The position numbers and the translations under genes are program-made. Positions 17,634 to 25,975 of a stretch of DNA of 64,000 nt are shown here, piece by piece. The stretch is taken from contig NZ_CP132343.1 of assembly GCF_040529065.1 (NCBI RefSeq), positions 434,001 to 498,000 of the forward strand. The letters run 5' to 3'. Under the pieces are notes generated by a model. That model ran no database searches. It was given only the letters and a program-made list of their open reading frames with translations, and had not been told where the DNA came from. The number at the start of each line of letters is the position of its first letter. Within the stretch, counting starts at the first letter, position 1. The stretch is from Xanthomonas sacchari. GTDB lineage: Bacteria > Pseudomonadota > Gammaproteobacteria > Xanthomonadales > Xanthomonadaceae.

Positions 17634-18563
17634 ATGCGCATGAAGTCGTCTTTTCTGCCGGTGTCCCTGATCGGCGTTCCCACCGACATCGGGGCCGGCC
17701 ATCGCGGTGCGCGGATGGGGCCGGAGGCGCTGCGCATCGCCGGCCTGCACGAGGCGTTGGCCAATCGCGGCGTGGAGGTGCGCGACGTCGGCAACATCGA
17801 CGGCCCGCGCAATCCCTGGCAGGCGCCGGTCGGCGGTTACCGCCATCTGGATGAGGTGGTGGCCTGGAACCGCGCGCTCATGGAGGCCAGCTATGCGGAA
17901 TTGCGCGATGGCCGCATGCCGATCGTGCTTGGCGGCGACCATTGCCTGGGCATCGGCTCGATCACCGCGGTGGCGCGGCATTGCCGCGAGCAGGGCCGCA
18001 AGCTGCGCGTGCTGTGGCTGGACGCGCACTCGGACTTCAACACCAGCGAGGTCACGCCGTCGGGCAATGTGCACGGCATGCCGGTGGCCTGCCTGTGCGG
18101 GCTTGGCCCGCAGGCGCTGACCGAACTCGGCGGCAGTGCGCCGGCGCTGCGCCCGGAGCAGGTGCGGCAGATCGGCATCCGCTCGGTCGATCCCGAGGAG
18201 AAGCGGTTGATCAAGCAGCACCGCGTCGACGTGTACGACATGCGCTACATCGACGAGATGGGCATGAAACGGACCATGGAGGCGGCGCTGGACGGGCTCG
18301 ACGCCGACACCCACCTGCACGTCAGTTTCGACGTGGATTTCCTCGACCCCAGCATCGCCCCGGGCGTCGGCACCACGGTGCCGGGCGGCCCCAACTATCG
18401 CGAGGCGCAGCTGGTGATGGAGATGATCGCCGACAGCGGGCGCATGGCCTCGCTGGACATCGTGGAGCTCAATCCGGTGCTGGACCACCGCAACCTGACC
18501 GCGGAACTGGCGGTGGACCTGGTGGAGAGCCTGTTCGGCAAATCGACGCTGATGCGCGACTGA
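17634..18563 (+). CDS. rocF: Arginase
   Basis: 309 residues from ATG 17634; the second ATG at 17640 has better spacing to GGAG and is about as likely. It hydrolyses arginine to ornithine and urea with two Mn2+ ions. The metal ligands are all present: H103 in GGDHCLGIGS, D130-H132-D134 in LDAHSDFN, and D233-D235 in SFDVDFLDP. SIAPGVGTTVPGG and EAQLVMEMI match true arginases (about 300 residues) rather than agmatinases. It appears as a single gene. It would feed arginine nitrogen into ornithine, proline and polyamine metabolism. Confidence 0.96.
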   Translation: MRMKSSFLPVSLIGVPTDIGAGHRGARMGPEALRIAGLHEALANRGVEVRDVGNIDGPRNPWQAPVGGYRHLDEVVAWNRALMEASYAELRDGRMPIVLGGDHCLGIGSITAVARHCREQGRKLRVLWLDAHSDFNTSEVTPSGNVHGMPVACLCGLGPQALTELGGSAPALRPEQVRQIGIRSVDPEEKRLIKQHRVDVYDMRYIDEMGMKRTMEAALDGLDADTHLHVSFDVDFLDPSIAPGVGTTVPGGPNYREAQLVMEMIADSGRMASLDIVELNPVLDHRNLTAELAVDLVESLFGKSTLMRD

Positions 18564-18705
18564 TCGGTGCGGGCTCAGCCTGAATGGGTCGCCGGTTCAT
18601 TCACGTGAAATCCACAGTCGTGACGGCAGATTCACCGCCAGACGGTAGTGCGGCGACGCCTATCGCCGCCCACCCCGACCACCTGCGATTGCCGAGGACG
18701 ACACG

Positions 18706-18858
18706 ATGAAGCGACTGACCACCCTGTTGATGCTGACCCTGTTCTGCGCTGGCGTGCTGACCGGCTGCAACACCGTCGCCGGCGCCGGCAAGGACATGCA
18801 GAAGGCGGGCGAGAAGGTGGAAGACAAGGCGCAGGATTGCAGCGCTGGCAAGTGCTGA
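18706..18858 (+). CDS. Entericidin-like lipoprotein (first copy)
   Basis: 50 residues, too short for most gene finders. MKRLTTLLMLTLFCAGVLTGCNTVAGAGKD has a lipobox LTGC at residue 21. The mature part is the entericidin EcnA/EcnB pattern: C-N-T-V-A-G-A-G-K-D-x-Q-K-A-G-E-K-V-E-D. A C-terminal extension with two extra Cys (QDCSAGKC) is unusual. Entericidins are small envelope lipoproteins made in stationary phase or stress. A second copy follows 53 bases later. Confidence 0.88.
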   Translation: MKRLTTLLMLTLFCAGVLTGCNTVAGAGKDMQKAGEKVEDKAQDCSAGKC

Positions 18859-18911
18859 GTTTCGCGCGGCCTGCGTGCCGCGTCCCATGACCAAGTAAAG
18901 GAGTGAAACCT

Positions 18912-19046
18912 ATGAAGCGTACGTTTGCGTGGATGCTGCTGGCGATGTTCTCGGTGGGCCTGCTGTCCGGCTGCAACACCGTTGCCGGTGCCGGCAAGGA
19001 CGTGCAGAAGGCGGGCGAGAAGGTCGAAGACGCCGCCAAGAACTGA
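18912..19046 (+). CDS. Entericidin-like lipoprotein (second copy)
   Basis: 44 residues, preceded by AAAGGAG. The lipobox is LSGC. The mature part CNTVAGAGKDVQKAGEKVEDAAKN is almost identical to the first copy but lacks the Cys-containing tail. The tandem arrangement recalls the enteric EcnA/EcnB antidote-toxin pair, though both copies here look like the EcnB type. A strong terminator follows, so both are probably read from one message. Confidence 0.9.
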   Translation: MKRTFAWMLLAMFSVGLLSGCNTVAGAGKDVQKAGEKVEDAAKN

Positions 19047-19063
19047 GCCTCGTCTCAGCTGCG

Positions 19064-19096
19064 AAAAACGGGTCGGCTTGCCGGCCCGTTTTTTTT
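19064..19096 (+). terminator. Rho-independent terminator
   Basis: AACGGGTCGG-CTTG-CCGGCCCGTT followed by a run of T. It closes the entericidin transcript. Confidence 0.9.
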
Positions 19097-19230
19097 GCGC
19101 GGCTGCCGGCCATGCGTAACGGTTCACGATGCTCATGCCGCGCTGACGCTGCATTGATCGGTCCGCGACGCAGGCGGCGCGATGCTGTGCCGGCGGCATG
19201 CAGTGCCGCCTACACATCACGAGAGATGCC

Positions 19231-19446
19231 ATGAACAAAGACATCATTGCCGGCAAGTGGACCCAGCTCAAGGGCAAGATCAAGGCGCAGTGGGGCGACT
19301 TGACCGACGACGATTTCGACGTCGCCGAAGGCAATACCCAGTACCTGGCCGGCAAGCTGCAGGAGCGCTACGGCTGGGCGCGCGATCGCGCCGAAAAGGA
19401 AGTGCATGCCTTCCGCGACAGCCTGGGCAAGGAATACCACGACTGA
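19231..19446 (+). CDS. CsbD family stress protein
   Basis: 71 residues. [61 protein letters not shown] is the full CsbD/YjbJ signature (IAGKWxQLKGKxKxxWGxLTDDDxxxxxG). These small charged helical proteins are abundant under general stress; their action is not understood. GAGAG lies before the ATG. It forms a stress-protein cluster with the entericidins and has its own terminator. Confidence 0.95.
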   Translation: MNKDIIAGKWTQLKGKIKAQWGDLTDDDFDVAEGNTQYLAGKLQERYGWARDRAEKEVHAFRDSLGKEYHD

Positions 19447-19470
19447 GGCGTGCGCCGCCCCAGCGTCGTC

Positions 19471-19501
19471 GACACGGGCCGCATCGCGGCCCGTGTCTTT
19501 T
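19471..19501 (+). terminator. Rho-independent terminator
   Basis: A 12-bp stem GACACGGGCCGC-ATC-GCGGCCCGTGTC followed by TTTT, 25 bases past the csbD-like stop. It may also serve the convergent minus-strand gene. Confidence 0.9.
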
Positions 19502-19514
19502 GTGTCCCTGCCGA

Positions 19515-20435
19515 TCAGCGCGTCGGCGGATCCGGCACGTAGTCGCCGGGAAACGCATCCGGCGCGATCGCCACGCGCGGCGGTGGCAGGGTGCGCGGCA
19601 GCACGCCGCGTGCGATTAGCCGCGCACGGCTGTCGTAGCGCAACGCGGTCCGTTGCATCGGCACGTCGCTAGCGCGCTGGAAGTCGGTGACGCGCGAGGG
19701 CGACCATTCGCGAGCGCCGTGGCCGGTGCCCAGGCGTTGTTGCACGCGTTCGGCGGCGTCGCCCTCGTGTGCATATGCCCGTGCATCGGCCGACGGCGCC
19801 GCCGCGAGCGGTGCGGCGGCACTGCGTTGCGGGATGTCCGCAGCCGCTGCCGGCGCAGGCGTTGCGCTTGCGCGCGCTGGCGTCTCGGCTGCACGCTCTG
19901 CGTCGCTGTCCGCGTCGCGCACGACACCATCGGGCCATGCGCGCGCTTCGTCGAACACCGCCATGCCGATCACGCCGACGTTGCGCGGGCGTCCGGTGCG
20001 TGCCGCATAGCTGTCCTCCAGGTCGGTGAACACGAACTGCGCCACGTCCTCGGACGATTTGCGCCAACCGGCGATCTCGGTTTGTTGCCACGGCGCCAGC
20101 ACATAGCCGCGCTGGTCGCTGGCCGCGGTCTGGCCACTCACCGCATTGACCCCGTCCACCGACAGCACCACCAGCACCCGCGCGCCGGTCAGGTTGGTCA
20201 GGCGTAGCGCGTAGCGGTGGCCGGGCGTGGCGGCGATCCAGCGCTCGCCGCGCCAGGCATGCGCGGGCAGCGGATCGTCGCCGGCATCGCGATCGATCAC
20301 CTGCAACTGCACCGCCGGCGCCGAGGCCGGTGGCGACGGCCATGGACGGAAGCCGCACAGCCCGCCGATGCACACCACGGCGAAGGTTAGGACGGCGAGG
20401 GAACGGCGGGGCAGGGACGGAGCAAGAGCATGCAT
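19515..20435 (-). CDS. Exported or anchored protein of unknown function
   Basis: 306 residues from the ATG at 20435, which has CCTGGAG upstream; a longer frame exists but has no better start. An N-terminal hydrophobic segment (about 11-29) is followed by a folded region of about 150 residues (VQLQVIDRDAGDDPLPAHAWRGERWIAATPGHRYALRLTNLTGARVLVVLSVDGVNAVSG... and GYVLAPWQQTEIAGWRKS). The rest is Ala-rich and low complexity. The central VLVVLSVDGVNAVSG region is reminiscent of proteins with immunoglobulin-like folds, but I do not recognise the family. It is divergent from trpS. Confidence 0.7.
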   Translation of the reverse strand: MHALAPSLPRRSLAVLTFAVVCIGGLCGFRPWPSPPASAPAVQLQVIDRDAGDDPLPAHAWRGERWIAATPGHRYALRLTNLTGARVLVVLSVDGVNAVSGQTAASDQRGYVLAPWQQTEIAGWRKSSEDVAQFVFTDLEDSYAARTGRPRNVGVIGMAVFDEARAWPDGVVRDADSDAERAAETPARASATPAPAAAADIPQRSAAAPLAAAPSADARAYAHEGDAAERVQQRLGTGHGAREWSPSRVTDFQRASDVPMQRTALRYDSRARLIARGVLPRTLPPPRVAIAPDAFPGDYVPDPPTR

Positions 20436-20543
20436 CGCGGCGACTCCAGGACGGGGACGCCGGATTGAACGCCCCATGCGCCGGAACGGGGTTGGCGCGC
20501 AGCGGGTAAACTCGCCGGGTTTCCCCCTGACCGTCCATTTCGC

Positions 20544-21836
20544 ATGACCACCCGCGTTCTCACCGGCATCACCACCTCCGGCACGCCGCACCTGGGCAAC
20601 TACGTCGGCGCCATCCGTCCCGCGCTGCAGGCCAGCCGGCGTCCCGGCATCGAGAGTTTCTTCTTCCTGGCCGACCTGCACAGCCTGATCAAGGCGCAGG
20701 ACCCGGCGCGGACCCAGCGCTCGACCCTGGAGATCGCGGCGACCTGGCTGGCCGCGGGACTGGATCCGGCGCAGGTGTGGTTCTACCGCCAGTCGGACGT
20801 GCCGGAGACCAACGAGCTGACCTGGTTCCTGACCTGCGTCGCCGGCAAGGGCATCCTCAACCGCGCGCACGCCTACAAGGCGGCGGTGGACAAGAACCGC
20901 GCCGACGGCGAGGACGACGATGCCGGCGTCACCGCAGGATTGTTCATGTATCCGGTGCTGATGGCCGCCGATATCCTGCTGTTCAAGGCGCAACAGGTGC
21001 CTGTGGGCCGCGATCAGATCCAGCACATCGAGATGGCGCGCGATTTCGCGCAGCGCTTCAACCACGTCTACGGCCGCGAGCACTTCGTGCTGCCCGACGC
21101 GCTGATCGACGAGCAGGTGGCGACGCTGCCCGGGCTGGACGGGCGCAAGATGAGCAAGAGCTACGACAACACCATTCCGCTGTTCGCCCCGCGCGAGGAG
21201 CTGAAGAAGCGGGTGTTCGCCATCGTCACCGATTCGCGCGCACCCGGCGAGCCGAAGGACACCGAGGGCTCGGCGCTGTTCCAGTTGTACCAGGCCTTCG
21301 CCAGCGCCGAGGAGACCGCCGCGTTCGCGCAGGCGTTCGCCGCCGGCATCGGCTGGGGCGAGGCCAAGCAGCAGCTGTTCGAGCGCATCGATGCCGAGAT
21401 CGCACCGATGCGCGTGCGCTACGAGGCGCTGATGGCGCGCCCGCAGGATATCGAGGCGATCCTGCGCGACAACGCGCAGCGCCTGCGCGAGCGCTATGCG
21501 ATCCCGTTCCTGGCCGAGCTGCGGCACGCGGTGGGCCTGCGCGACCTGTCGGCGCAGGCCGGCAATGGCGCCGCAACGGCGACGGCCAAGCAGGCGCTGC
21601 CGAGCTTCAAGCAGTACCGCGAGGCCGATGGCCAGTTCTACTTCAAGCTGCTCGATGGCGAGGGCGTGCTGCTGTTGCAGAGCGGCGGTTTCGCCTCGCC
21701 GCGCGATGCCGGGCAGACCATCGCCGCGCTCAAGCAGGCCGCGCAGGCGGATACGCTGCAGGCCGCGCCGGTGACGCTGGAGGCGCCGGCCGAGACGGTG
21801 CTGGCGGCGCTGGCGCGGTTGCGCGAGGCGGGCTGA
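20544..21836 (+). CDS. trpS: Tryptophanyl-tRNA synthetase with a C-terminal extension
   Basis: 430 residues against about 330 for E. coli TrpS. Class I signature motifs are present: TPHLGNY (HIGH type, 14-20) and KMSKS (202-206), with VGRDQIQHIEMARDFAQRFN between them. The canonical enzyme ends near residue 345. After a short Ala/Thr linker comes FKQYREADGQFYFKLLDGEGVLLLQSGGFASPRDAGQTIAALK, which resembles a DUF1508/YegP unit, then an Ala-rich tail. The enzyme charges tRNA-Trp. The role of the extra module is unknown. It is transcribed alone. Confidence 0.95.
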   Translation: MTTRVLTGITTSGTPHLGNYVGAIRPALQASRRPGIESFFFLADLHSLIKAQDPARTQRSTLEIAATWLAAGLDPAQVWFYRQSDVPETNELTWFLTCVAGKGILNRAHAYKAAVDKNRADGEDDDAGVTAGLFMYPVLMAADILLFKAQQVPVGRDQIQHIEMARDFAQRFNHVYGREHFVLPDALIDEQVATLPGLDGRKMSKSYDNTIPLFAPREELKKRVFAIVTDSRAPGEPKDTEGSALFQLYQAFASAEETAAFAQAFAAGIGWGEAKQQLFERIDAEIAPMRVRYEALMARPQDIEAILRDNAQRLRERYAIPFLAELRHAVGLRDLSAQAGNGAATATAKQALPSFKQYREADGQFYFKLLDGEGVLLLQSGGFASPRDAGQTIAALKQAAQADTLQAAPVTLEAPAETVLAALARLREAG

Positions 21837-21890
21837 GCGCTCGCACGGCGGTCCGTCTTAGAAGCGGCACTAGCCTTGTCGAAGGACTGC

Positions 21891-22063
21891 ACTGTGGGAG
21901 GGACTTCAGTCCCGACGACGGAGGGTGTCGGGCGGTGTTCGGCTTCGCTTGTCGTGGCTGCATGACAGTCGTCTCCTACAGACAAACGACGCGTTCCATC
22001 GCGACATCCGCAGCGCGTGTGTTTGCCGGCCGCATGCAGTCGGGACTGAAGTCCCTCCCACAC
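21891..22063. repeat. Inverted pair of type B REP-like units
   Basis: tgtgggagggacttcagtcc at 21894-21913 and its inverted copy at 22040-22062 enclose about 120 bases without a gene. The pair could fold back as one large hairpin. It fills most of the 348-base gap between trpS and the next gene. Confidence 0.8.
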
Positions 22064-22184
22064 TGGGCGCCGGCGGTCGTCAGGGCGGTTCTGTCGTCCA
22101 TTCTCCGTCCGGCCCTTGCCGGCAGCACTGGCAGCGTCCTCCATACCGCCTAGAATGGAGCCTCGCCCGCCACGCCTTTGCGCC

Positions 22185-23117
22185 ATGCCACGCGATCCCA
22201 GCATCCATCTCGTCGATACCGGCTTCCAGCGCGCGCAGTTCGATGCCGCCTACCTGATCGTGGAGAACGGGCGCGGCGCCTTCGTCGACTGCGGCACCAG
22301 CCATGCCGTGCCGGTGCTGCTGGAGGCGCTGGCGCACGCGGGTCTGGCGCCGGGCGAGGTGGACTGGTTGATCCTCACCCACGTGCATCTGGATCATGCC
22401 GGTGGCGCCGGTGCGCTGCTGCAGCACCTGCCGAACGCGCGCCTGCTGGTGCATCCGCGCGGCGCGCCGCACATGATCGATCCGGCGCGGCTGATTGCTG
22501 GCGCCACCGCGGTGTATGGCGAGGCGGAGATGGCGCGCAGCTACGGCAGCATCGTGCCGGTGCCGGCAGAACGCGTGGTCGTGGCCGAGGACGGCCATCG
22601 CCTGTCGCTGGCCGGGCGCGAGCTGCTGTGCATCGACACCCCTGGGCACGCGCGCCATCACCTGTGCGTGTGGGACGCGCGCAGCCGCAGCTGGTTCAGT
22701 GGCGACACCTTCGGGCTGTCCTACCGCGAACTGGACAGCGCGCGTGGCGCATTCGCGATCCCCACCTCGTCGCCGGTGCAGTTCGAGCCGGAGGCCATGC
22801 AGGCCTCGATCCAGCGCATGCTCGGCTACGCGCCGCAGACGCTGTATCTCACCCATTACGGTCCGGTGGAGGGGGCCGAGGCGCTGGCGGCGGAACTGCT
22901 GGAACAGTTGGAGGCGATGGTGGCGATCGCGCGTGGCTGCGACGGCCGTTCCGACCGGCATCGTTGCCTGGTCGCCGCACTGACCGCGCTGTATCTGGAG
23001 CGGGCGCGACTGCATGGCTGCCCGTTGGACGATGCCGGCGTGGAGCGCGTGCTGCACATGGACATCGAGCTCAATGCGCAGGGGCTGGCCTGCTGGCTGG
23101 AGCGTCCCGCGCGCTGA
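22185..23117 (+). CDS. MBL-fold metallo-hydrolase
   Basis: 310 residues from ATG 22185 (MPRDPSIHLVDTGF). Upstream in-frame ATGs exist but give Pro/Arg-rich leaders with no homology-like character. The metal site THVHLDHAGG (H66, H68, D70, H71) is followed by TPGHARHHLCVW and the later SGDTFGLSY and YLTHYGP, a complete metallo-beta-lactamase fold with ligands for two metals. The second half has a helical C-terminal domain of about 80 residues. The general type includes lactonases, glyoxalase II-like and flavodiiron enzymes; the exact substrate is unknown. Confidence 0.9.
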   Translation: MPRDPSIHLVDTGFQRAQFDAAYLIVENGRGAFVDCGTSHAVPVLLEALAHAGLAPGEVDWLILTHVHLDHAGGAGALLQHLPNARLLVHPRGAPHMIDPARLIAGATAVYGEAEMARSYGSIVPVPAERVVVAEDGHRLSLAGRELLCIDTPGHARHHLCVWDARSRSWFSGDTFGLSYRELDSARGAFAIPTSSPVQFEPEAMQASIQRMLGYAPQTLYLTHYGPVEGAEALAAELLEQLEAMVAIARGCDGRSDRHRCLVAALTALYLERARLHGCPLDDAGVERVLHMDIELNAQGLACWLERPAR

Positions 23118-23224
23118 ACGACGCCTCGCGTCGCTCACGCGAACGCCTCGCAGCGCTGTCTCGGCGCGACGCCATTCTCTACACTGTGCGGCCCGCTTGT
23201 TGCCAGGTCGTGACCGTGAACCCG

Positions 23225-23392
23225 ATGCGCATGTTGCTGCTGTCCGCTTCCCTGTTCATGGGAGGTGCGGCACAGGCGGCCAACGATGCGCTGGCCGGCG
23301 ATGCCGCAAGCGATGCCGATGCGCTGGAGCGGCATGCGTTGCCGGCGGCCTGCGATTCTTCGGAGGGCTGCGGTCCGGCGCTGCCGGGCTGA
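23225..23392 (+). CDS. Small secreted peptide, unknown
   Basis: 55 residues. MRMLLLSASLFMGGAAQAANDALAGDAASDADALERHALPAACDSSEGCGPALPG has a good signal peptide with cleavage after AQA. The mature part has two Cys. A GTG at 23216 is an alternative start. No clear ribosome-binding site is seen, so expression is uncertain. Confidence 0.45.
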   Translation: MRMLLLSASLFMGGAAQAANDALAGDAASDADALERHALPAACDSSEGCGPALPG

Positions 23393-23559
23393 GCAATCGG
23401 CAGGAAGACCATGCCGGATCTGCGGCACGACGTGCCGCCACCCCAAGTCGGTTGCGCAAGGATTGGCGCCTGTTGGCGATGACCGGTACGCACGGTTGCG
23501 ATGGTGTCGCGGCACAAAGGCATTGCCGAGCGCGCTGAAAGGTCATTACCCGTAGATAC

Positions 23560-24740
23560 CGTCTTACCCCCTAGCAGGCAAGTCCCCTTTTCGGATCGAA
23601 CGCCGTACCCGATTTGAGAACCCCGTAGGCCAGGTGCAGGAGCTTGCGCATGGCGGCGCACACGATCTGCTTGCCGGCTTTGCCGCGTTCGCTCAGCCGC
23701 TGTTTCAGCGTCCGGATGATCGGGTTGTGGGTCATGGCCACCAGGGCCGGCATGAACAGGCCCGCACGCAGGCGGGGCGAGCCGGTGCGCGAGATGCAGA
23801 CGTGGCCTTTGCGGTCGCCCGACTGCTGCAGGCACGGATTCAGGCCCGCGAAGGCGGTCACCGCCGCGGCATCGGCGAAGCGCCTCACATCGCCAAGCTC
23901 GGCCAGCATCAAGGCCGCGCTGGTGTCGGCAATCCCCTGGATGCTCACCAGCAGCTCGCGCTGCCCACGCAAGGTCGGATCCTGGTCGATGTGGTCATCG
24001 ATGGCCTGCTCGATCTGGGCGATGTGGTGTTGCAGATCGGCCAAATGGACCTGGATCGAGTCCTTCACCTGGGCCGGAGCGACGTCCAGCCGGTTGCGCT
24101 CCATCTGCAGCATCTGTTGCAGATCCTGGCGCCGGCGCACCAGCGCTTTGAGCTGCTTGAGCGCCGGCGGATCAGGGTGCCAACGGCGTAACTGCTCGCG
24201 GTGACGCAGGGCATAACTGGCGATCAGCTTGGCATCGCTGCGATCGGTCTTGACCCGGCTGAGCTGGCTGCGTGCGTACGCGGCCGTCTGCGCAGGGTTG
24301 AGCACGCACACCTGATAGCCTCGTGCGTGGAGGAACTCGGCCAGCGCCTGGTGATAGGTGCCGGTGGCCTCCATGGCGATCCAGCTATCGGGCTGCGCAT
24401 GCGTCTGCAGCCATGCCTGCAGGGCCTGGAAGCCCTTGGCATCGTTGGACAACTTGGCCTTGGTACGGTGCTTGCCATTGGTCAGATCGATGGCCGCATC
24501 GAAACTGCGTTTGGCGACGTCGATGCCGATGACGGGAGACATACGCGATTCCTCCATCGTGTCAGGGTCATGATCGGCGCTGGGCCCGGTCCTGCCTTGT
24601 CGATGCGAGTTCACGCCCGGGAGCGGACTCTGGATACCGTTCGGACACACAAGGGCCAGCATGTGGAGGGCGGAGCCGATCTACGATGCAAGCTCGAAGC
24701 TTTAGGAGCGACTGGGCCTCCCACACCTCCTCCGATGATC
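23560..24740 (-). mobile_element. IS110-type insertion element (ends approximate)
   Basis: The element contains the transposase and about 200 bases of upstream non-coding DNA that may hold the guide RNA found in this family. Ends cannot be fixed because the family lacks long inverted repeats. A type A REP-like pair begins near 24786, close to the likely right end. Confidence 0.6.
23571..24542 (-). CDS. IS110-family transposase
   Basis: 323 residues, complete. ATG 24542 has GGAGGAA upstream. The N-terminal DEDD domain shows GIDVAKRSFDAAIDL, MEATGTYH and VKTDRSDAKLIASYA. The C-terminal Transposase_20 part has LVSIQGIADTSAALMLAELGDVRRF, FAGLNPCLQQSG and ISRTGSPRLRAGLFMPAL with the candidate serine. 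IS110 enzymes act without typical terminal inverted repeats and use an RNA encoded in the element. The gene looks intact. Confidence 0.95.
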   Translation of the reverse strand: MSPVIGIDVAKRSFDAAIDLTNGKHRTKAKLSNDAKGFQALQAWLQTHAQPDSWIAMEATGTYHQALAEFLHARGYQVCVLNPAQTAAYARSQLSRVKTDRSDAKLIASYALRHREQLRRWHPDPPALKQLKALVRRRQDLQQMLQMERNRLDVAPAQVKDSIQVHLADLQHHIAQIEQAIDDHIDQDPTLRGQRELLVSIQGIADTSAALMLAELGDVRRFADAAAVTAFAGLNPCLQQSGDRKGHVCISRTGSPRLRAGLFMPALVAMTHNPIIRTLKQRLSERGKAGKQIVCAAMRKLLHLAYGVLKSGTAFDPKRGLAC

Positions 24741-24785
24741 AGTCGGAAGACATGACGCCTGTTTAGGGGCGACATGTCCAGATAC

Positions 24786-24850
24786 AAGGAGCGGCTTCAG
24801 CCGCGACGGGCATTGCCGGTAAGGCCTGTCGCGGCTGAAGCCGCTCCTAC
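24786..24850. repeat. REP-like palindrome, type A pair
   Basis: Two type A units in inverted order around a short loop (CGGGCATTGCCGGTAAGG). The first unit has lost the usual gt before aggagcgg. It lies next to the IS110 element. Confidence 0.85.
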
Positions 24851-24935
24851 GGGGGACGACCGGTGTCGCGCGAGTCGTGACGAGAAGTGCCGCTGACCGG
24901 CCAGACTTAGGTAGTTACTGCAGGGCGGCCACTGC

Positions 24936-25544
24936 TCAGGCAGTGGTATCGATCAGCCCGCCGACGATGCCCTGGTTGAGCAGATCGCCGGTCACCGTGC
25001 TGCTGAGGTCGGGGTTGGACTGCAGCAGCGACGACAGCTGCGGCGTCAGGCCCTGGCTGCTGAAGACGCCAGAGGCGTTGTACAGGCCGGGGGTCGACGG
25101 CGGCGCGGTGATGGTGCCGAGCAGGCCCTGGTCGTAGGTCTGCGTGGCCTGGTCGAGCGTGGGATACGGCGAGGTGGCCGTCGAGGTCGACGTGCCGGTG
25201 CCGGTCGTCGACGTCGAAGGATCGGTGCTGGAACCGGAGGTGCCGCTGGTCGAGGCCGCATCGGTGGGGCCGGCGCTGACGATGCTGTTGAACAGCCCGG
25301 CGGCGTTGTAGGTCAGGCCCGTGTCCGCCGCGGTGCTCGCGGCAAGTCCGCCGAGGCTGAGGATCACTGAGGCGTCGCCGGACAACTCCACGGCCTGTTG
25401 CACCGCCGCCGGATCGTTGCTGGACACGATGGGGTTGCCGGCCTGGGCCGAATCGCCCGAGGTGCCCGTTGCAGAGAAGCCATAGGGCGAGGTGCCATAC
25501 GGATTGACGGTGCCGAGCGGCGACAGTGCAGTAGCGATGGCCAT
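24936..25544 (-). CDS. Ser/Thr/Gly-rich protein of unknown function
   Basis: 202 residues, no signal peptide. MAIATALSPLGTVNPYGTSPYGFSATGTSG is followed by a predicted helix-rich part (AAVQQAVELSGDASVILSLGGLAAS), a Ser/Thr-Gly linker (TSGTSGSSTDPSTSTTGTGTSTST) and a second helical part ending SSLLQSNPDLSSTVTGDLLNQGIVGGLIDTTA. The composition is unlike ordinary enzymes and suggests a flexible, perhaps secreted protein. I do not recognise a family. It lies in a small accessory region beside an IS element. Confidence 0.65.
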   Translation of the reverse strand: MAIATALSPLGTVNPYGTSPYGFSATGTSGDSAQAGNPIVSSNDPAAVQQAVELSGDASVILSLGGLAASTAADTGLTYNAAGLFNSIVSAGPTDAASTSGTSGSSTDPSTSTTGTGTSTSTATSPYPTLDQATQTYDQGLLGTITAPPSTPGLYNASGVFSSQGLTPQLSSLLQSNPDLSSTVTGDLLNQGIVGGLIDTTA

Positions 25545-25975
25545 GGCGGTGCTCGGCGAGCGGGTGTGTACGCGTATAGATACGCCCGTGCGGCTGAACC
25601 GTCTCTTAGGTATTTCGCGGCGCGGTGGAGCGCGGCAGCAGGCGCGGACTGCGCTGTCATGGACGTCCTTTCATCGGTGACGACATCAGGACCAGAACTG
25701 CTTTGCGCAGCACATTCGCTACGCGAGGCCGATCCCGTTTCCCCGGCTGCAGCGCGGCGCGGCACGGCTGCGCACAGGAGCGGCCCCCGAAGCGACTCGG
25801 CATGCCCATGCTGGCCTGCAACACCGGCTTGGTAGTGCTGGTGGAGCGCAAGCGCCGCTCCTGGTCGCGCCGATGCCACAGTGGATGCGCGTTCGGCACC
25901 CGGCGCGGACACCGCGCCAGCCGCGGTGAATCGCGACCTCGTCGCGCCGACGCGACCTGCAGTAGCCGGGCGCTC
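25545..25975. other. Gene-free stretch
   Basis: About 430 bases between two minus-strand genes with no convincing gene. It holds a short perfect palindrome GCGTAT-AG-ATACGC at 25572-25585, 28 bases upstream of the Ser/Thr-rich gene, which could be part of its promoter or operator. Confidence 0.4.

Noticed and set aside
25364-25975. Several open frames in the gap before the Rap1a-like gene
   Set aside because: No ribosome-binding site, no domain-like pattern and strong Arg/Ala bias typical of shadow frames.
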